Shown: positions 33,329 to 41,831, counted from the first letter of the stretch. The stretch is 49,763 bases of DNA from UBA11540 sp045531755 (GCA_045531755.1 JAZSEP010000083.1:1-49763); one strand, 5' to 3'. Program-made: numbers and translations. Notes: generated from the letters alone by a model not told the origin.

Positions 33329-34702
33329 ATGAATCTTATCTACAATGTCAAAGACAAACCCAAGTTCCCGCAGATGATAGTATTTGCTATTCAGCAGTTA
33401 CTTGCTATCATGGCTGCAACAATCGCAGTTCCCGCAATCGTCGGTAACGGTATGACCGCTTCTGCAGCTCTCTTCGGCGCAGGCGTCGGTACACTCGTTT
33501 ACCAGCTTTTCACAAAGTTTAAAAGCCCCGTTTTCCTTGGCTCTTCCTTCGCGTTCATTGGCTCAATGTTCGCAGCATTCGGCGGAGCAGCATCTATGCA
33601 GCTCGGCTATCTCGGCCTCATCATCGGTGCTTTGATTGCAGGTCTTGTATATGTAATTATCGCTATCATAATCAAAATTGCAGGCGTTAAGTGGATCAAT
33701 AAGCTTATGCCTCCCGTTGTTATAGGTCCCACAGTTGCCCTCATCGGTCTTTCTCTTGCAGGCGCAGCTGTTAAGGACGTTTTCTCCTACGGTCCTCAGG
33801 ATTCCAACGGCTCGTTCATTATGACAACAAACATCTGGGTTTCCTTCATCTGTGCTCTCGTAACACTTGCAGTAGTTGTTCTCTGCTCTGTATACGGCAA
33901 GAAGATGGTAAAGCTCATTCCTTTCATTATCGGTATCCTCGCAGGATATGCAGTTGGCTTGATCTTCACCCTCATCGGTATCGCTACAAACAATCCTGCT
34001 CTTATGGTAATCGACTTTACTCCTTTCAAGGCACTCGTTGCTGACGGAGTAGGCGTGCAGACCTTTGTTGCACTTCCCGAGTTCACCTTCCTTACTGCTA
34101 TCGACGGCCTTAAGGAATTCAGCTGGAGCTACGTTGCAACCGTTGCAGTAGCATACGCTCCCGTTGCATTCGTTGTATTTGCTGAGCACATCGCTGACCA
34201 TAAAAACCTTTCCTCTATCATCGAGCAAGACCTTCTCGAAGAGCCCGGTCTCCACAGAACTCTTCTCGGTGACGGTGTTGGTTCCTTCGTTGGCGCAGTT
34301 TTCGGCGGATGCCCCAACACAACCTACGGCGAGTCTGTCGGTTGCGTAGCTATCACAAGAAACGCATCTGTTGTAACCATCACAACAACTGCAATTCTTG
34401 CAATACTCGTATCCTTCGTATCTCCCTTCGTAGCATTCCTTGATTCCATCCCCGGCTGCGTAATGGGCGGTGTATGTATCACCCTCTACGGCTTCATCGC
34501 TGTATCCGGACTCAAGATGATTCAGAAGGTGGACCTTGAGGACAACAGAAACCTCTTCACAGCATCCGTTATCCTCATCTGCGGTATCGGCGGAATGGCA
34601 CTTGCTATCGGTAAGGTAACAATTACCGCTATCGCTTGCGCACTCATTCTCGGTATCCTCACAAACCTTATGCTTAAGGGCAAAAAGGGCGACGCTGAAT
34701 AA
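33329..34702 (+). CDS. uraA: Uracil permease, UraA/NCS2 family
   Basis: A 457-aa inner membrane nucleobase:cation symporter with the 14-segment NCS2 pattern. Family landmarks are FLGSSFAFI, AEHIADHKNLS and GGCPNTTYGESVG, closely matching the UraA uracil-transporter subgroup rather than the xanthine subgroup. Uracil uptake is therefore the likely role; xanthine transport is less likely but cannot be excluded, since xpt follows. CGGAGGA precedes ATG 33329. Codon choice is strongly biased (CTC, GGT, GTT), pointing to good expression. It has its own promoter and terminator. Confidence 0.88.
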   Translation: MNLIYNVKDKPKFPQMIVFAIQQLLAIMAATIAVPAIVGNGMTASAALFGAGVGTLVYQLFTKFKSPVFLGSSFAFIGSMFAAFGGAASMQLGYLGLIIGALIAGLVYVIIAIIIKIAGVKWINKLMPPVVIGPTVALIGLSLAGAAVKDVFSYGPQDSNGSFIMTTNIWVSFICALVTLAVVVLCSVYGKKMVKLIPFIIGILAGYAVGLIFTLIGIATNNPALMVIDFTPFKALVADGVGVQTFVALPEFTFLTAIDGLKEFSWSYVATVAVAYAPVAFVVFAEHIADHKNLSSIIEQDLLEEPGLHRTLLGDGVGSFVGAVFGGCPNTTYGESVGCVAITRNASVVTITTTAILAILVSFVSPFVAFLDSIPGCVMGGVCITLYGFIAVSGLKMIQKVDLEDNRNLFTASVILICGIGGMALAIGKVTITAIACALILGILTNLMLKGKKGDAE

Positions 34703-34713
34703 TCAATAATTCC

Positions 34714-34757
34714 CTTTCGCCGCACGGCAAAAACCGTGCGGCGAAAGATGCTGTTTT
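34714..34757 (+). terminator. Terminator after uraA
   Basis: A 14-bp perfect GC-rich stem (34714-34727 with 34734-34747, loop CAAAAA), then ATGCTGTTTTTG, so the T-tract is slightly displaced. Confidence 0.75.
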
Positions 34758-34772
34758 TGTACAATATCACAC

Positions 34773-34801
34773 TTGACATTAAAGTACCGGTGTGGTAAGA
34801 T
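34773..34801 (+). promoter_or_regulatory. Sigma-A promoter of xpt
   Basis: Consensus TTGACA (34773-34778), 17-nt spacer, TAAGAT (34796-34801) with TGG before it (extended -10). Transcription should begin near 34808. Confidence 0.85.
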
Positions 34802-34807
34802 TTATTC

Positions 34808-34883
34808 ATCGGAATTTGTCGCATAAGAGTGCGAAGTAACAATTTTCGCACAGGTAATTTTTTACCTGTCTTTTTGTTTTTTT
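34808..34883 (+). promoter_or_regulatory. xpt leader with alternative hairpins and an intrinsic terminator
   Basis: Two mutually exclusive hairpins are possible: 34819-34823 with 34830-34834, and 34829-34835 with 34845-34851. They are followed by an 8-bp terminator stem (34850-34857 with 34862-34869) and CTTTTTGTTTTTTT that runs into the ribosome binding site. The second hairpin shares 34850-34851 with the terminator. The layout suggests transcription attenuation. The conserved core of the guanine/adenine riboswitch is absent. Confidence 0.65.
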
Positions 34884-34893
34884 GGAGAATTTT

Positions 34894-35469
34894 ATGAAGA
34901 AGCTTGAAGAAAAAATCGTGCGCGAGGGCAAGGTTTATCCCGGTAACGTCCTTAAGGTAGGAAACTTCTTAAATCATCAGATAGACACCGTGTTTCTCAA
35001 GGAGATGTGCGAGGAAATGGTGCGCCTGTATAAAGACGCAGGTGTCAACAAGGTTCTCACTGTTGAATCCTCGGGTATCGCGATAGCCGCAGTGGTTGCA
35101 ATGATGATGGAGGTTCCCCTCGTTTTTGCAAAGAAGAATAAATCGAGCAACATTTCTTCCGAGCTCTACTGTGCCGTTGTTCACTCCTTCACTCACAACT
35201 CCGATTTTAACGTCGTAGTTGAGAAGGATTACATCAACAAAGGTGATAGAATACTCATAGTAGACGACTTCTTGGCAGTCGGCAATGCCGTTTCGGGACT
35301 TGTTGATATAGTTCACCAGGCGGGCGCAGAGGTTGTCGGTGTTACAGTTGCTATCGAAAAAGGCTTTCAGGGCGGAGGCGACCATCTCAGAGAGATCGGA
35401 ATCCGCGTAGACTCCATGGCAATCGTCGATAGCATGGAAGACGGAGTTATAAAATTCCGTGAGCAATAA
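34894..35469 (+). CDS. xpt: Xanthine phosphoribosyltransferase
   Basis: Salvages xanthine to XMP with PRPP. The 191-aa protein matches Bacillus Xpt in NVLKVGNFLNHQID, VLTVESSGIA and the PRPP loop V123-D124-D125-F (LIVDDFLAVGNA). GGAGA precedes ATG 34894; the in-frame TTG at 34882 overlaps the leader's T-tract and the binding site and is rejected. The leader carries a terminator, so expression is probably conditional. It lies before a nucleoside-type ABC transporter, consistent with purine salvage. Confidence 0.93.
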   Translation: MKKLEEKIVREGKVYPGNVLKVGNFLNHQIDTVFLKEMCEEMVRLYKDAGVNKVLTVESSGIAIAAVVAMMMEVPLVFAKKNKSSNISSELYCAVVHSFTHNSDFNVVVEKDYINKGDRILIVDDFLAVGNAVSGLVDIVHQAGAEVVGVTVAIEKGFQGGGDHLREIGIRVDSMAIVDSMEDGVIKFREQ

Positions 35470-35520
35470 TCGGTTATAAAAATTATAATAAATTGCCCTA
35501 CGGGGCGAGGAGGAAAAATT

Positions 35521-36714
35521 ATGAAAAAAGTTTTGGCACTTGCACTCGTACTTTGTATGGTGCTCGGACTTGCAGCTTGCGGCGGCAACACAGATACCGA
35601 CGATAAGCTCAAGGTTGGTTTCATCTTCTTGCACGATGAGCAGTCCACCTATGACAAAAACTTCATGGATGCAGCAAAGGCTGCTTGTGAAGCTATGGGT
35701 GTTGAGTATGCTCAGAAGACCCAGATTCCTGAGTCTAAGGATTGCTATGATGCAGCTGTAGAGCTCATCGAGGTTGACGGATGCGATATCATCTTCGCTG
35801 ACTCCTTCGGTCATGAGTCCTTCCTCATCGACGCTGCAAAGAAGTATCCCGACGTACAGTTCTGCCACGCTACAGGTACACAGGCTCACACAGCTGGTGT
35901 AGCTAACTTCCACAACGCTTTCGCTTCTATCTATGAAGGCAGATACCTCGCAGGCGTTGCAGCAGGACTCAAGCTCAACGAAATGATCAACTCCGGCAAA
36001 ATCACAGCTGAGCAGGCTAAGATGGGCTATGTTGGCGCGTTCACATTTGCAGAGGTTATGTCCGGTTACACATCCTTCTACCTTGGCGCAAAATCCGTTT
36101 GCCCCACAGTAACAATGGACGTTAAGTTCACAGGTTCCTGGTATGACGAGCAGGCAGAGAAGGAAGCAGCACAGGCTCTTATCGCCGGCGGTTGCGTACT
36201 CATTTCTCAGCACGCTGACTCCATGGGCGCTCCTACAGCTTGTGAGACCGCAGGCGTTCCCAACGTTTCCTACAACGGTTCCACAGTAGCAGCTTGCCCC
36301 AACACCTTCATCGTTTCTTCCAGAATCGACTGGACACCCTACTTCAAGTATATGATCGAATGTGTACAGAAGGGCGAAGAGATCGCTACTGACTACACAG
36401 GTACAATCGAGACAGGCTCCGTTGTTCTCACAGACATCAACGACAAGGCTGCAGCAGCCGGCACAGCTGATAAGATTGCTGAAGTTAAGGCTAAGCTTCT
36501 TGACGGCACACTCAACGTATTTGATACAGCTAACTGGACAGTTAAGGGCGAGAAGCTCACTTCCTATATGGCTGACGTTGATACAGATGCAAACTTCGAG
36601 AAGGACACAGAGGCTATCGAGGGCGGCGTATTCTACGAGTCCAAGCACCGTTCTGCTCCTTACTTCGACGTTGAAATCGACGGCATCAATCTTCTTGACA
36701 GAAACTACGGCTAA
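35521..36714 (+). CDS. BMP-family nucleoside-binding lipoprotein
   Basis: Substrate-binding lipoprotein of the BmpA/Med family, 397 aa, with lipobox LAAC and Cys20 as anchor. The fold starts KLKVGFIFLHDEQSTYDKNF and contains DIIFADSFGHESF. Family members bind purine nucleosides for ABC import, and this one precedes its ATPase and permease genes. GAGGAGG lies before ATG 35521. A TATAAT at 35484-35489 lacks a good -35, so a separate promoter is uncertain. Codon use is extremely biased (GCT/GCA for Ala, TCC for Ser), indicating very high expression relative to the downstream genes. Confidence 0.9.
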   Translation: MKKVLALALVLCMVLGLAACGGNTDTDDKLKVGFIFLHDEQSTYDKNFMDAAKAACEAMGVEYAQKTQIPESKDCYDAAVELIEVDGCDIIFADSFGHESFLIDAAKKYPDVQFCHATGTQAHTAGVANFHNAFASIYEGRYLAGVAAGLKLNEMINSGKITAEQAKMGYVGAFTFAEVMSGYTSFYLGAKSVCPTVTMDVKFTGSWYDEQAEKEAAQALIAGGCVLISQHADSMGAPTACETAGVPNVSYNGSTVAACPNTFIVSSRIDWTPYFKYMIECVQKGEEIATDYTGTIETGSVVLTDINDKAAAAGTADKIAEVKAKLLDGTLNVFDTANWTVKGEKLTSYMADVDTDANFEKDTEAIEGGVFYESKHRSAPYFDVEIDGINLLDRNYG

Positions 36715-36728
36715 TACCTGAATTTATG

Positions 36729-36758
36729 TCAGAGGCGAGAGATTCCTCTCGCCTCTGA
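36729..36758 (+). other. Strong hairpin between the binding protein and ATPase genes
   Basis: A 13-bp perfect stem (36729-36741 with 36746-36758, ATTC loop) followed by TAACTAATTTT, not a proper T-tract. It is likely a 3' stabilising or partial-termination element that raises the binding protein over the transporter. Confidence 0.7.
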
Positions 36759-36770
36759 TAACTAATTTTG

Positions 36771-36804
36771 AAGAAATCGCTAAACGACGGTTTAACGCTT
36801 TCTT
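36771..36804 (+). other. Second, imperfect hairpin in the same gap
   Basis: AAGAAA/TTTCTT closes an imperfect inner stem (CGCTAAAC with GTTTAACG, loop GACG). It lies just before the ribosome binding site of the ATPase gene. Confidence 0.45.
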
Positions 36805-36831
36805 GAGGATTAAAGAGAACGGAGGTTTATC

Positions 36832-38376
36832 GTGAATAAACAACCTGCTATTGAACTGAAAAATATAACGAAAAAATTCGGCAAGGTGGTTGCCAATAAA
36901 AACGTTAATCTTACCGCATACCGTGGTGAGATTCTTTCCATTTTGGGAGAGAACGGAAGCGGAAAGACCACCCTCATGAATATGATTTCGGGCATCTATT
37001 TTCCCGACGAGGGAGAGATTTACATCGACGGAAAAGAGGCGGTAATCACCTCTCCCAAGGATGCGTTTGACTATAAGATTGGTATGATACATCAGCACTT
37101 CAAGCTTGTTGATGTGTTCAGTGCTGCGGAAAATATCGTACTTGGAATAGAGGATGGAAAATACAATCTCAAAAATTCCACGGAAGAAATCAAAAAGATA
37201 AGTGAGCAGTACGGATTTGACCTCCTTCCCGAAAAGAAGATTTACACGATGGCAGTTTCCGAGAAACAGACCGTTGAAATTATAAAGGTGCTCTATCGAG
37301 GAGCTGATATCCTCATCCTTGACGAGCCTACCGCCGTTTTGACCCCTCAGGAAACAGAAAAGCTCTTCGACATTCTCCGCCGTATGCGCGACGACGGCAA
37401 ATGTATCATAATAATCACCCATAAGCTTCACGAGGTTCTTTCTCTTTCCGACAGAGTATCCGTACTTCGTAAGGGTGAGTATATCGGCACGGTAAATACC
37501 GCAGAAACTAACGAAACCGAGCTCACCGAAATGATGGTGGGTAAAAAAGTTGACCTCAATATCGAAAGAAACGAGCCCAAGAACCCTACAGACCGACTCG
37601 TTGTCAACGGAATCACCTGTGTTGACAGACTCGGCGCGACCGTTCTTGACGATATCTCGTTCACCGCAAAGGGCGGAGAAATCTTGGGTATTGCAGGTAT
37701 TGCAGGAAGCGGACAGAGAGAGCTACTCGAATCCATCGCAGGACTTCAGCGCTTGCAGTCGGGCGAGATTATGTACCACAACCCCAAAACCGATAAAATC
37801 GAAAACCTTCGCGATAAAACCCCGATGCAGATCAGAAATATGGGTGTTCGCCTTTCCTTCGTTCCCGAGGACAGACTCGGAATGGGACTTGTCGGAAATA
37901 TGGACATCGTTGACAATATGATGCTCAGAAGCTACAGAAAGGGCCACTCGCTCTTCCTTAAACGCAAAAAGCCCAAGGATCTGGCTGAAAAGATTATCCA
38001 CGACCTCGAGGTAGTAACCCCGAGCGCATCCACCCCCGTAAGACGTCTTTCGGGCGGTAACGTACAGAAGGTGCTTGTCGGACGTGAAATTGCTTCCTCA
38101 CCAACAGTTTTGATGGTTGCATATCCCGTCCGCGGACTTGACATCAACTCGTCGTATATGATTTATAACCTTCTCAATCAGCAGAAGGAAAAGGGAGTCG
38201 CTATCATCTTCGTCGGCGAAGACCTCGACGTTCTTCTCGAGCTCTGTGACAGAATTATGGTCATCGGATCGGGCAGAGTTACGGGCATAGTCGACGGCAG
38301 AACCGCAACCAAAGAAGAAATCGGTCTCCTTATGACAAAATCCAAGACAGAAGGAAAGGAGAATGACAATGGCTAA
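36832..38376 (+). CDS. Nucleoside ABC transporter, double ATPase subunit
   Basis: A 514-aa tandem ATPase of the sugar/nucleoside importer class. The first half has Walker A with K45 (GENGSGKTT) and Walker B ILILDEPTAVLTPQE, but its signature is AVSEKQTVEI (residues 141-150) instead of the usual SVGEQQRVEI type. The second half has a degenerate Walker A (GIAGSGQREL, residues 289-298, no Lys) but an intact signature LSGGNVQK (406-413). Only one of the two composite ATP sites should therefore be competent. GTG 36832 follows GGAGG. It overlaps the next gene by 8 nt. Confidence 0.92.
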   Translation: MNKQPAIELKNITKKFGKVVANKNVNLTAYRGEILSILGENGSGKTTLMNMISGIYFPDEGEIYIDGKEAVITSPKDAFDYKIGMIHQHFKLVDVFSAAENIVLGIEDGKYNLKNSTEEIKKISEQYGFDLLPEKKIYTMAVSEKQTVEIIKVLYRGADILILDEPTAVLTPQETEKLFDILRRMRDDGKCIIIITHKLHEVLSLSDRVSVLRKGEYIGTVNTAETNETELTEMMVGKKVDLNIERNEPKNPTDRLVVNGITCVDRLGATVLDDISFTAKGGEILGIAGIAGSGQRELLESIAGLQRLQSGEIMYHNPKTDKIENLRDKTPMQIRNMGVRLSFVPEDRLGMGLVGNMDIVDNMMLRSYRKGHSLFLKRKKPKDLAEKIIHDLEVVTPSASTPVRRLSGGNVQKVLVGREIASSPTVLMVAYPVRGLDINSSYMIYNLLNQQKEKGVAIIFVGEDLDVLLELCDRIMVIGSGRVTGIVDGRTATKEEIGLLMTKSKTEGKENDNG

Positions 38377-39484
38377 AACAGCTGTCAGAGCGCACCACGA
38401 ACCGCTTTTCCACGTTGTAAAGCGTGACGATATGCCTGCATGGGCAGCGTGGCTCATTCGTGTGGCAACAATTCTTTTGGGATTTGTTGTTGTCGGTATC
38501 CTTTCTATGCTGGTAACAGGTAGCGGCTTCGGAGATACCTATGCAATAATGTTCAAGGGTGTCTTCGGAACACTTTTCACAAACGGCAGAACTATGATGC
38601 TTTGGAAGTATCTGCAGGAGATAGCAATACTCCTTTGCCTCGCCCTCGCACTCACACCTGCGTTCAAGATGAAATTCTGGAACTGCGGTGCTGAAGGGCA
38701 GGCACTCATGGGAGGACTTGCATCGATATACTGTATGATAGAATTCGGCGATAAGCTTCCTTATCCCGTTCTGATTGCGGTAATCGTTGTTACGAGTATC
38801 CTCGCAGGTGCGGTATGGGGCGTAATCCCTGCTATTTTCAAGGCGCTGTTTAATACAAACGAAACCCTCTTCACCCTTATGATGAACTATATCGCGACAC
38901 AGATAATCGCATACTACGTCTACATCGAGGGCGGCGGCTCAAACGTAATCAATCCGGTTAGTTACGGCAACTTCCCTGCAGTAGGAAATAACGACTACTT
39001 TGTAAATATCGTAACTGTCGCAGGTATTACCGTGCTTATGTATGTATACCTCAGATTCAGCAAACAAGGCTATGAAATCTCGGTAGTCGGTGAAAGCCAG
39101 AATACCGCAAGATATATCGGTATCAACGTCAAGAAGGTAATCGTCCGCACTATGATAATTTCGGGTGCTTTGTGCGGTGTGGCAGGTATGCTTCTCGTAG
39201 CAGGTAAGGACCACAGCATCAACACAAAGCTGGTTGGCGGACAGGGCTTCACGGCAATCCTCATCTCCTGGCTCGGTCAGTTCAACCCCTTCATAATGGT
39301 GGTTATGACCGCTGTCGTGGTCTTCCTCAACATAGGCGTTTCGAAGGTTGCGGACACCGCATACCTCAACTCATCATTCTCCGAGATTATCGTCGGTATC
39401 GTAATTCTGATGCTCGTCGGATGTGAGTTCTTTATCCACTATTCCATCAAATTCCGCCACAACAAAAAGGAGGTTAAAGCATGA
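38369..39484 (+). CDS. Nucleoside ABC transporter permease 1
   Basis: A 371-aa membrane permease of the BPD_transp_2 family (YufP/NupB type) with about ten hydrophobic segments. The family landmark KMKFWNCGAEGQALMGGL lies near residues 99-116, and NVKKVIVRTMIISGALCGVAGML follows further on as the coupling region. ATG 38369, six bases after GGAGA, is preferred to ATG 38363. It overlaps the ATPase gene by 8 nt and the second permease by 4 nt (ATGA), so all are coupled. Confidence 0.92.
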   Translation: MAKTAVRAHHEPLFHVVKRDDMPAWAAWLIRVATILLGFVVVGILSMLVTGSGFGDTYAIMFKGVFGTLFTNGRTMMLWKYLQEIAILLCLALALTPAFKMKFWNCGAEGQALMGGLASIYCMIEFGDKLPYPVLIAVIVVTSILAGAVWGVIPAIFKALFNTNETLFTLMMNYIATQIIAYYVYIEGGGSNVINPVSYGNFPAVGNNDYFVNIVTVAGITVLMYVYLRFSKQGYEISVVGESQNTARYIGINVKKVIVRTMIISGALCGVAGMLLVAGKDHSINTKLVGGQGFTAILISWLGQFNPFIMVVMTAVVVFLNIGVSKVADTAYLNSSFSEIIVGIVILMLVGCEFFIHYSIKFRHNKKEVKA

Positions 39485-40470
39485 TTATACAGTTTATCTG
39501 CCGTGCAATACTCCTTGGCGTTCCGCTTCTTTACGGTTCGACGGGCGAAATTCTGACAGAAAAATCCGGACACCTAAACCTCGGAATCCCCGGAACGATG
39601 TACGTTGGTGCCATCAGCGGTGTCGTCGGAGCGTTTTTGTATGAGAACGCTTGCGGAAACAACGTCGATAATATGAACCCCGTGCTTGCGGTTCTCATAC
39701 CGCTTCTCTGCGCAATCGCAGGTTCAATGCTCATGGGTCTTATCTACTGTTTCCTGACCGTAACTCTCCACGCTAATCAGAACGTTACTGGTCTTGCACT
39801 CACCACACTCGGTGTCGGACTCGGTAACTTCCTCGGAGCTTCGCTCATAAGCATCACAAAGAGTGAGCTTCCTTCCATCGCCCTCACAAAGACAAGCTCC
39901 TTCTTCACGGTTAAGCTTCCCTTTGCGGACGATTTAGGATGGTTCGGACAGCTGTTTTTCTCCCACGACTTTATGACCTACCTTGCAATAGCAATCGCAA
40001 TCGTTATGACCTTTGTGCTCAATCGCACAAGAGTAGGACTCAATCTCCGCTCTGTCGGCGAGAACCCTGCAACAGCAGACGCCGCAGGCATAAACGTTGC
40101 AAGATACAGATACGTTGCTACCTGTATCGGTAGTGCCATCGCAGGACTCGGCGGACTTCAGTACGTTATGTCCTATGCTACGGGCGTTTGGTCGAATAAC
40201 GCCTTCGGCGATAGAGGATGGATGGCAATCGCACTTGTTATCTTCGCGCTTTGGAAGCCCTCTATGGCTATAGTCGGCGCATTCCTCTTCGGTGCTCTCT
40301 GCAATGCGAATAACTATATTCAGGGACTCGGCACCGAAACACAGGAGCTCTTCAAGATGCTTCCCTACGTGGTAACCATCGTCGTGCTTGTAATCACAAG
40401 TATGCGTAAAAAGAGAGAGCATCAGCCTCCTCAAAGCCTTGGAGTTAACTACTTCAGAGAAGAAAGATAA
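39481..40470 (+). CDS. Nucleoside ABC transporter permease 2
   Basis: A 329-aa partner permease (YufQ/NupC type). It begins with LLYGSTGEILTEKSGHLNLG, the family signature, and carries GLNLRSVGENPATADAAGINV in the cytoplasmic coupling loop. With permease 1 and the ATPase it should form an importer for the nucleoside delivered by the BMP lipoprotein. AAGGAGG lies upstream of ATG 39481 inside the preceding gene. A strong terminator follows. Confidence 0.92.
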   Translation: MIIQFICRAILLGVPLLYGSTGEILTEKSGHLNLGIPGTMYVGAISGVVGAFLYENACGNNVDNMNPVLAVLIPLLCAIAGSMLMGLIYCFLTVTLHANQNVTGLALTTLGVGLGNFLGASLISITKSELPSIALTKTSSFFTVKLPFADDLGWFGQLFFSHDFMTYLAIAIAIVMTFVLNRTRVGLNLRSVGENPATADAAGINVARYRYVATCIGSAIAGLGGLQYVMSYATGVWSNNAFGDRGWMAIALVIFALWKPSMAIVGAFLFGALCNANNYIQGLGTETQELFKMLPYVVTIVVLVITSMRKKREHQPPQSLGVNYFREER

Positions 40471-40474
40471 AATT

Positions 40475-40512
40475 AACGCGGTTTCTGCAAGAGCAGAAAC
40501 CGCGTTTTGCAC
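40475..40512 (+). terminator. Terminator of the nucleoside transporter operon
   Basis: A 14-bp perfect stem (40475-40488 with 40493-40506, AAGA loop) ending in GTTTTG. Confidence 0.9.
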
Positions 40513-40513
40513 A

Positions 40514-40542
40514 CAAAACGGGCGAGAAAATCTCGCCCGTTT
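40514..40542 (-). terminator. Terminator of the FAD oxidoreductase gene
   Basis: A 12-bp perfect stem (40516-40527 with 40531-40542); on the minus strand it is followed by a short T run (TTTTGTG). Confidence 0.85.
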
Positions 40543-40544
40543 AA

Positions 40545-41711
40545 TCATTTCTCGTAATGAAGAATGATACCGTCCTCTTCAAGCATATCCTGCAATTTCT
40601 TGACCTCAAGGTCCTTTGCAGCCTTTCCGCTCTCTGCAATCATAAGAGCCGCCAAGCCTGTCGCTTGACCTGTCATTGCCGCAGGAGGAATAACCCTCGT
40701 CACTTCCCAGGTGTCACCCTCGGACGAGATGTTTCTGCCTGCCGCCAAAAGATTGTCAAGCTTTGCGGTGTAGAGAGCGCGATAGGGAATTTCGTATACG
40801 TCCTCTGCCTTTCTCCAGTCGCCCGTGCATCCGATGGAATCCTCAAAACGCGCGAACCTGTCGCCTTCGCAAAGACTGTATTCTCCGCACAATCTGCGCG
40901 TTGTTCTGAACTGAGGCATAGACGGGAAGGAAGCTATTTTCTTTCCGCCTTCTTTTATTCTTGCGAATCCGAGTGCGTGTGAAGCCTTGATAAACTCGCT
41001 CACGTCATTGACGTCCGTGCCGATATACTTTCTGCTGCCCTCGGGAAGTCCTCCGCCGGTGTTTGAACCTATCATAAACAGCTTGAGCTTCTGTCCGTCG
41101 TCCTTGTCGTCAACGTAGTAGGACCAGTAGGTGAGAAAGTTGTCCTGCTCACAGAAATCTGCGCCTGCTCTTGCGTAAACGTCGCCGTCACCCGAAGCAT
41201 CAACAACTGACTTACAGCCGTACGCCTGCCTGCCCGACTTGTTTTCGACAATAACTGCAGTAATCTTTTGACCCTCTTTCACAACACTGCAAAAGGCGGT
41301 GTCGTAAAGGATTTTAACCCCGGCCTCAACAAGCATCTCTTCCAGACGGAAAGCAAATTCGCCTGCGTTGAAATAGGTTTCGTATCTCGTAGTAGCCTTT
41401 GCAGAGGTACACCCCTTTTTCCAGACAGGGTCCATAGTACCGCCGCCGTAGCGGATAGATTCCCAGAAAAACTCCTCGGAGATTCCGCCGATGACTTTGT
41501 TGCCAAGTCCGTCACAAAGCGGAAGATATATAACAATATGGCCTGCAGTAGCAAGTCCGCCGAGCACGGTCATCTTTTCCATCAGGATAACTTTAGCCCC
41601 CCGACGAGCCGCCGCAAGAGCCGCCGCAGCACCGGCGACACCGCCGCCGACCACCGCAACGTCGTATTCGTCAATATACGGAGTAGCAAAACTTTCAGAA
41701 ATGGTTTTCAT
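40545..41711 (-). CDS. FAD-dependent oxidoreductase
   Basis: A 388-aa flavoprotein of the FAD_oxidored family. The Rossmann motif is G22-G-G24-V-A-G27 (VVGGGVAGAAAA), with E45 at the end of strand 2 for FAD ribose. SVVDASGDGDVYARAGA and the C-terminal AAGRNISSEGDTW are the typical second and third FAD contacts. No signal peptide or cysteine cluster is evident, so it is cytoplasmic with unknown substrate. GAGGAGGGG precedes the ATG at 41711. It is a single-gene unit divergent from a solute-binding lipoprotein, which hints at catabolism of an imported compound. Confidence 0.82.
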   Translation of the reverse strand: MKTISESFATPYIDEYDVAVVGGGVAGAAAALAAARRGAKVILMEKMTVLGGLATAGHIVIYLPLCDGLGNKVIGGISEEFFWESIRYGGGTMDPVWKKGCTSAKATTRYETYFNAGEFAFRLEEMLVEAGVKILYDTAFCSVVKEGQKITAVIVENKSGRQAYGCKSVVDASGDGDVYARAGADFCEQDNFLTYWSYYVDDKDDGQKLKLFMIGSNTGGGLPEGSRKYIGTDVNDVSEFIKASHALGFARIKEGGKKIASFPSMPQFRTTRRLCGEYSLCEGDRFARFEDSIGCTGDWRKAEDVYEIPYRALYTAKLDNLLAAGRNISSEGDTWEVTRVIPPAAMTGQATGLAALMIAESGKAAKDLEVKKLQDMLEEDGIILHYEK

Positions 41712-41739
41712 AAAACCCCTCCTCACTAAACTAATTGAT

Positions 41740-41768
41740 ATTATACAACTTTATCACCGCCTTTTCAA
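41740..41768 (-). promoter_or_regulatory. Sigma-A promoter of the FAD oxidoreductase gene
   Basis: On the minus strand: TTGAAA (41768-41763), 17-nt spacer, TATAAT (41745-41740). A direct repeat AATATCC-N5-AATATCC (41767-41785) abuts the -35. Confidence 0.85.
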
Positions 41769-41831
41769 TATCCTTTGGAATATCCGGGCTCGTTTTTGCC
41801 AAGAATCAAGCAAAGAAAATTGGAGGGAAAT

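Noticed and set aside
33563..34255. 230-codon minus-strand frame inside uraA
   Set aside because: Shadow of a highly biased membrane protein gene; amino acid composition is implausible (Asn/Glu/Cys-rich).
34808..34883. Purine riboswitch in front of xpt
   Set aside because: The expected location, but the conserved core and the three-helix junction with two kissing loops are absent, and the leader is too short before the terminator.
34969..36648. 559-codon open frame on the minus strand across xpt and the BMP lipoprotein gene
   Set aside because: It is antisense to two well-supported genes, has a Cys/Ser-rich composition with no domain, and has no ribosome binding site. It results from strong codon bias on the plus strand.
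41786..41831. Promoter for the orphan solute-binding lipoprotein
   Set aside because: Searched the divergent region on the plus strand; no -35/-10 pair with 16-18 nt spacing was convincing.
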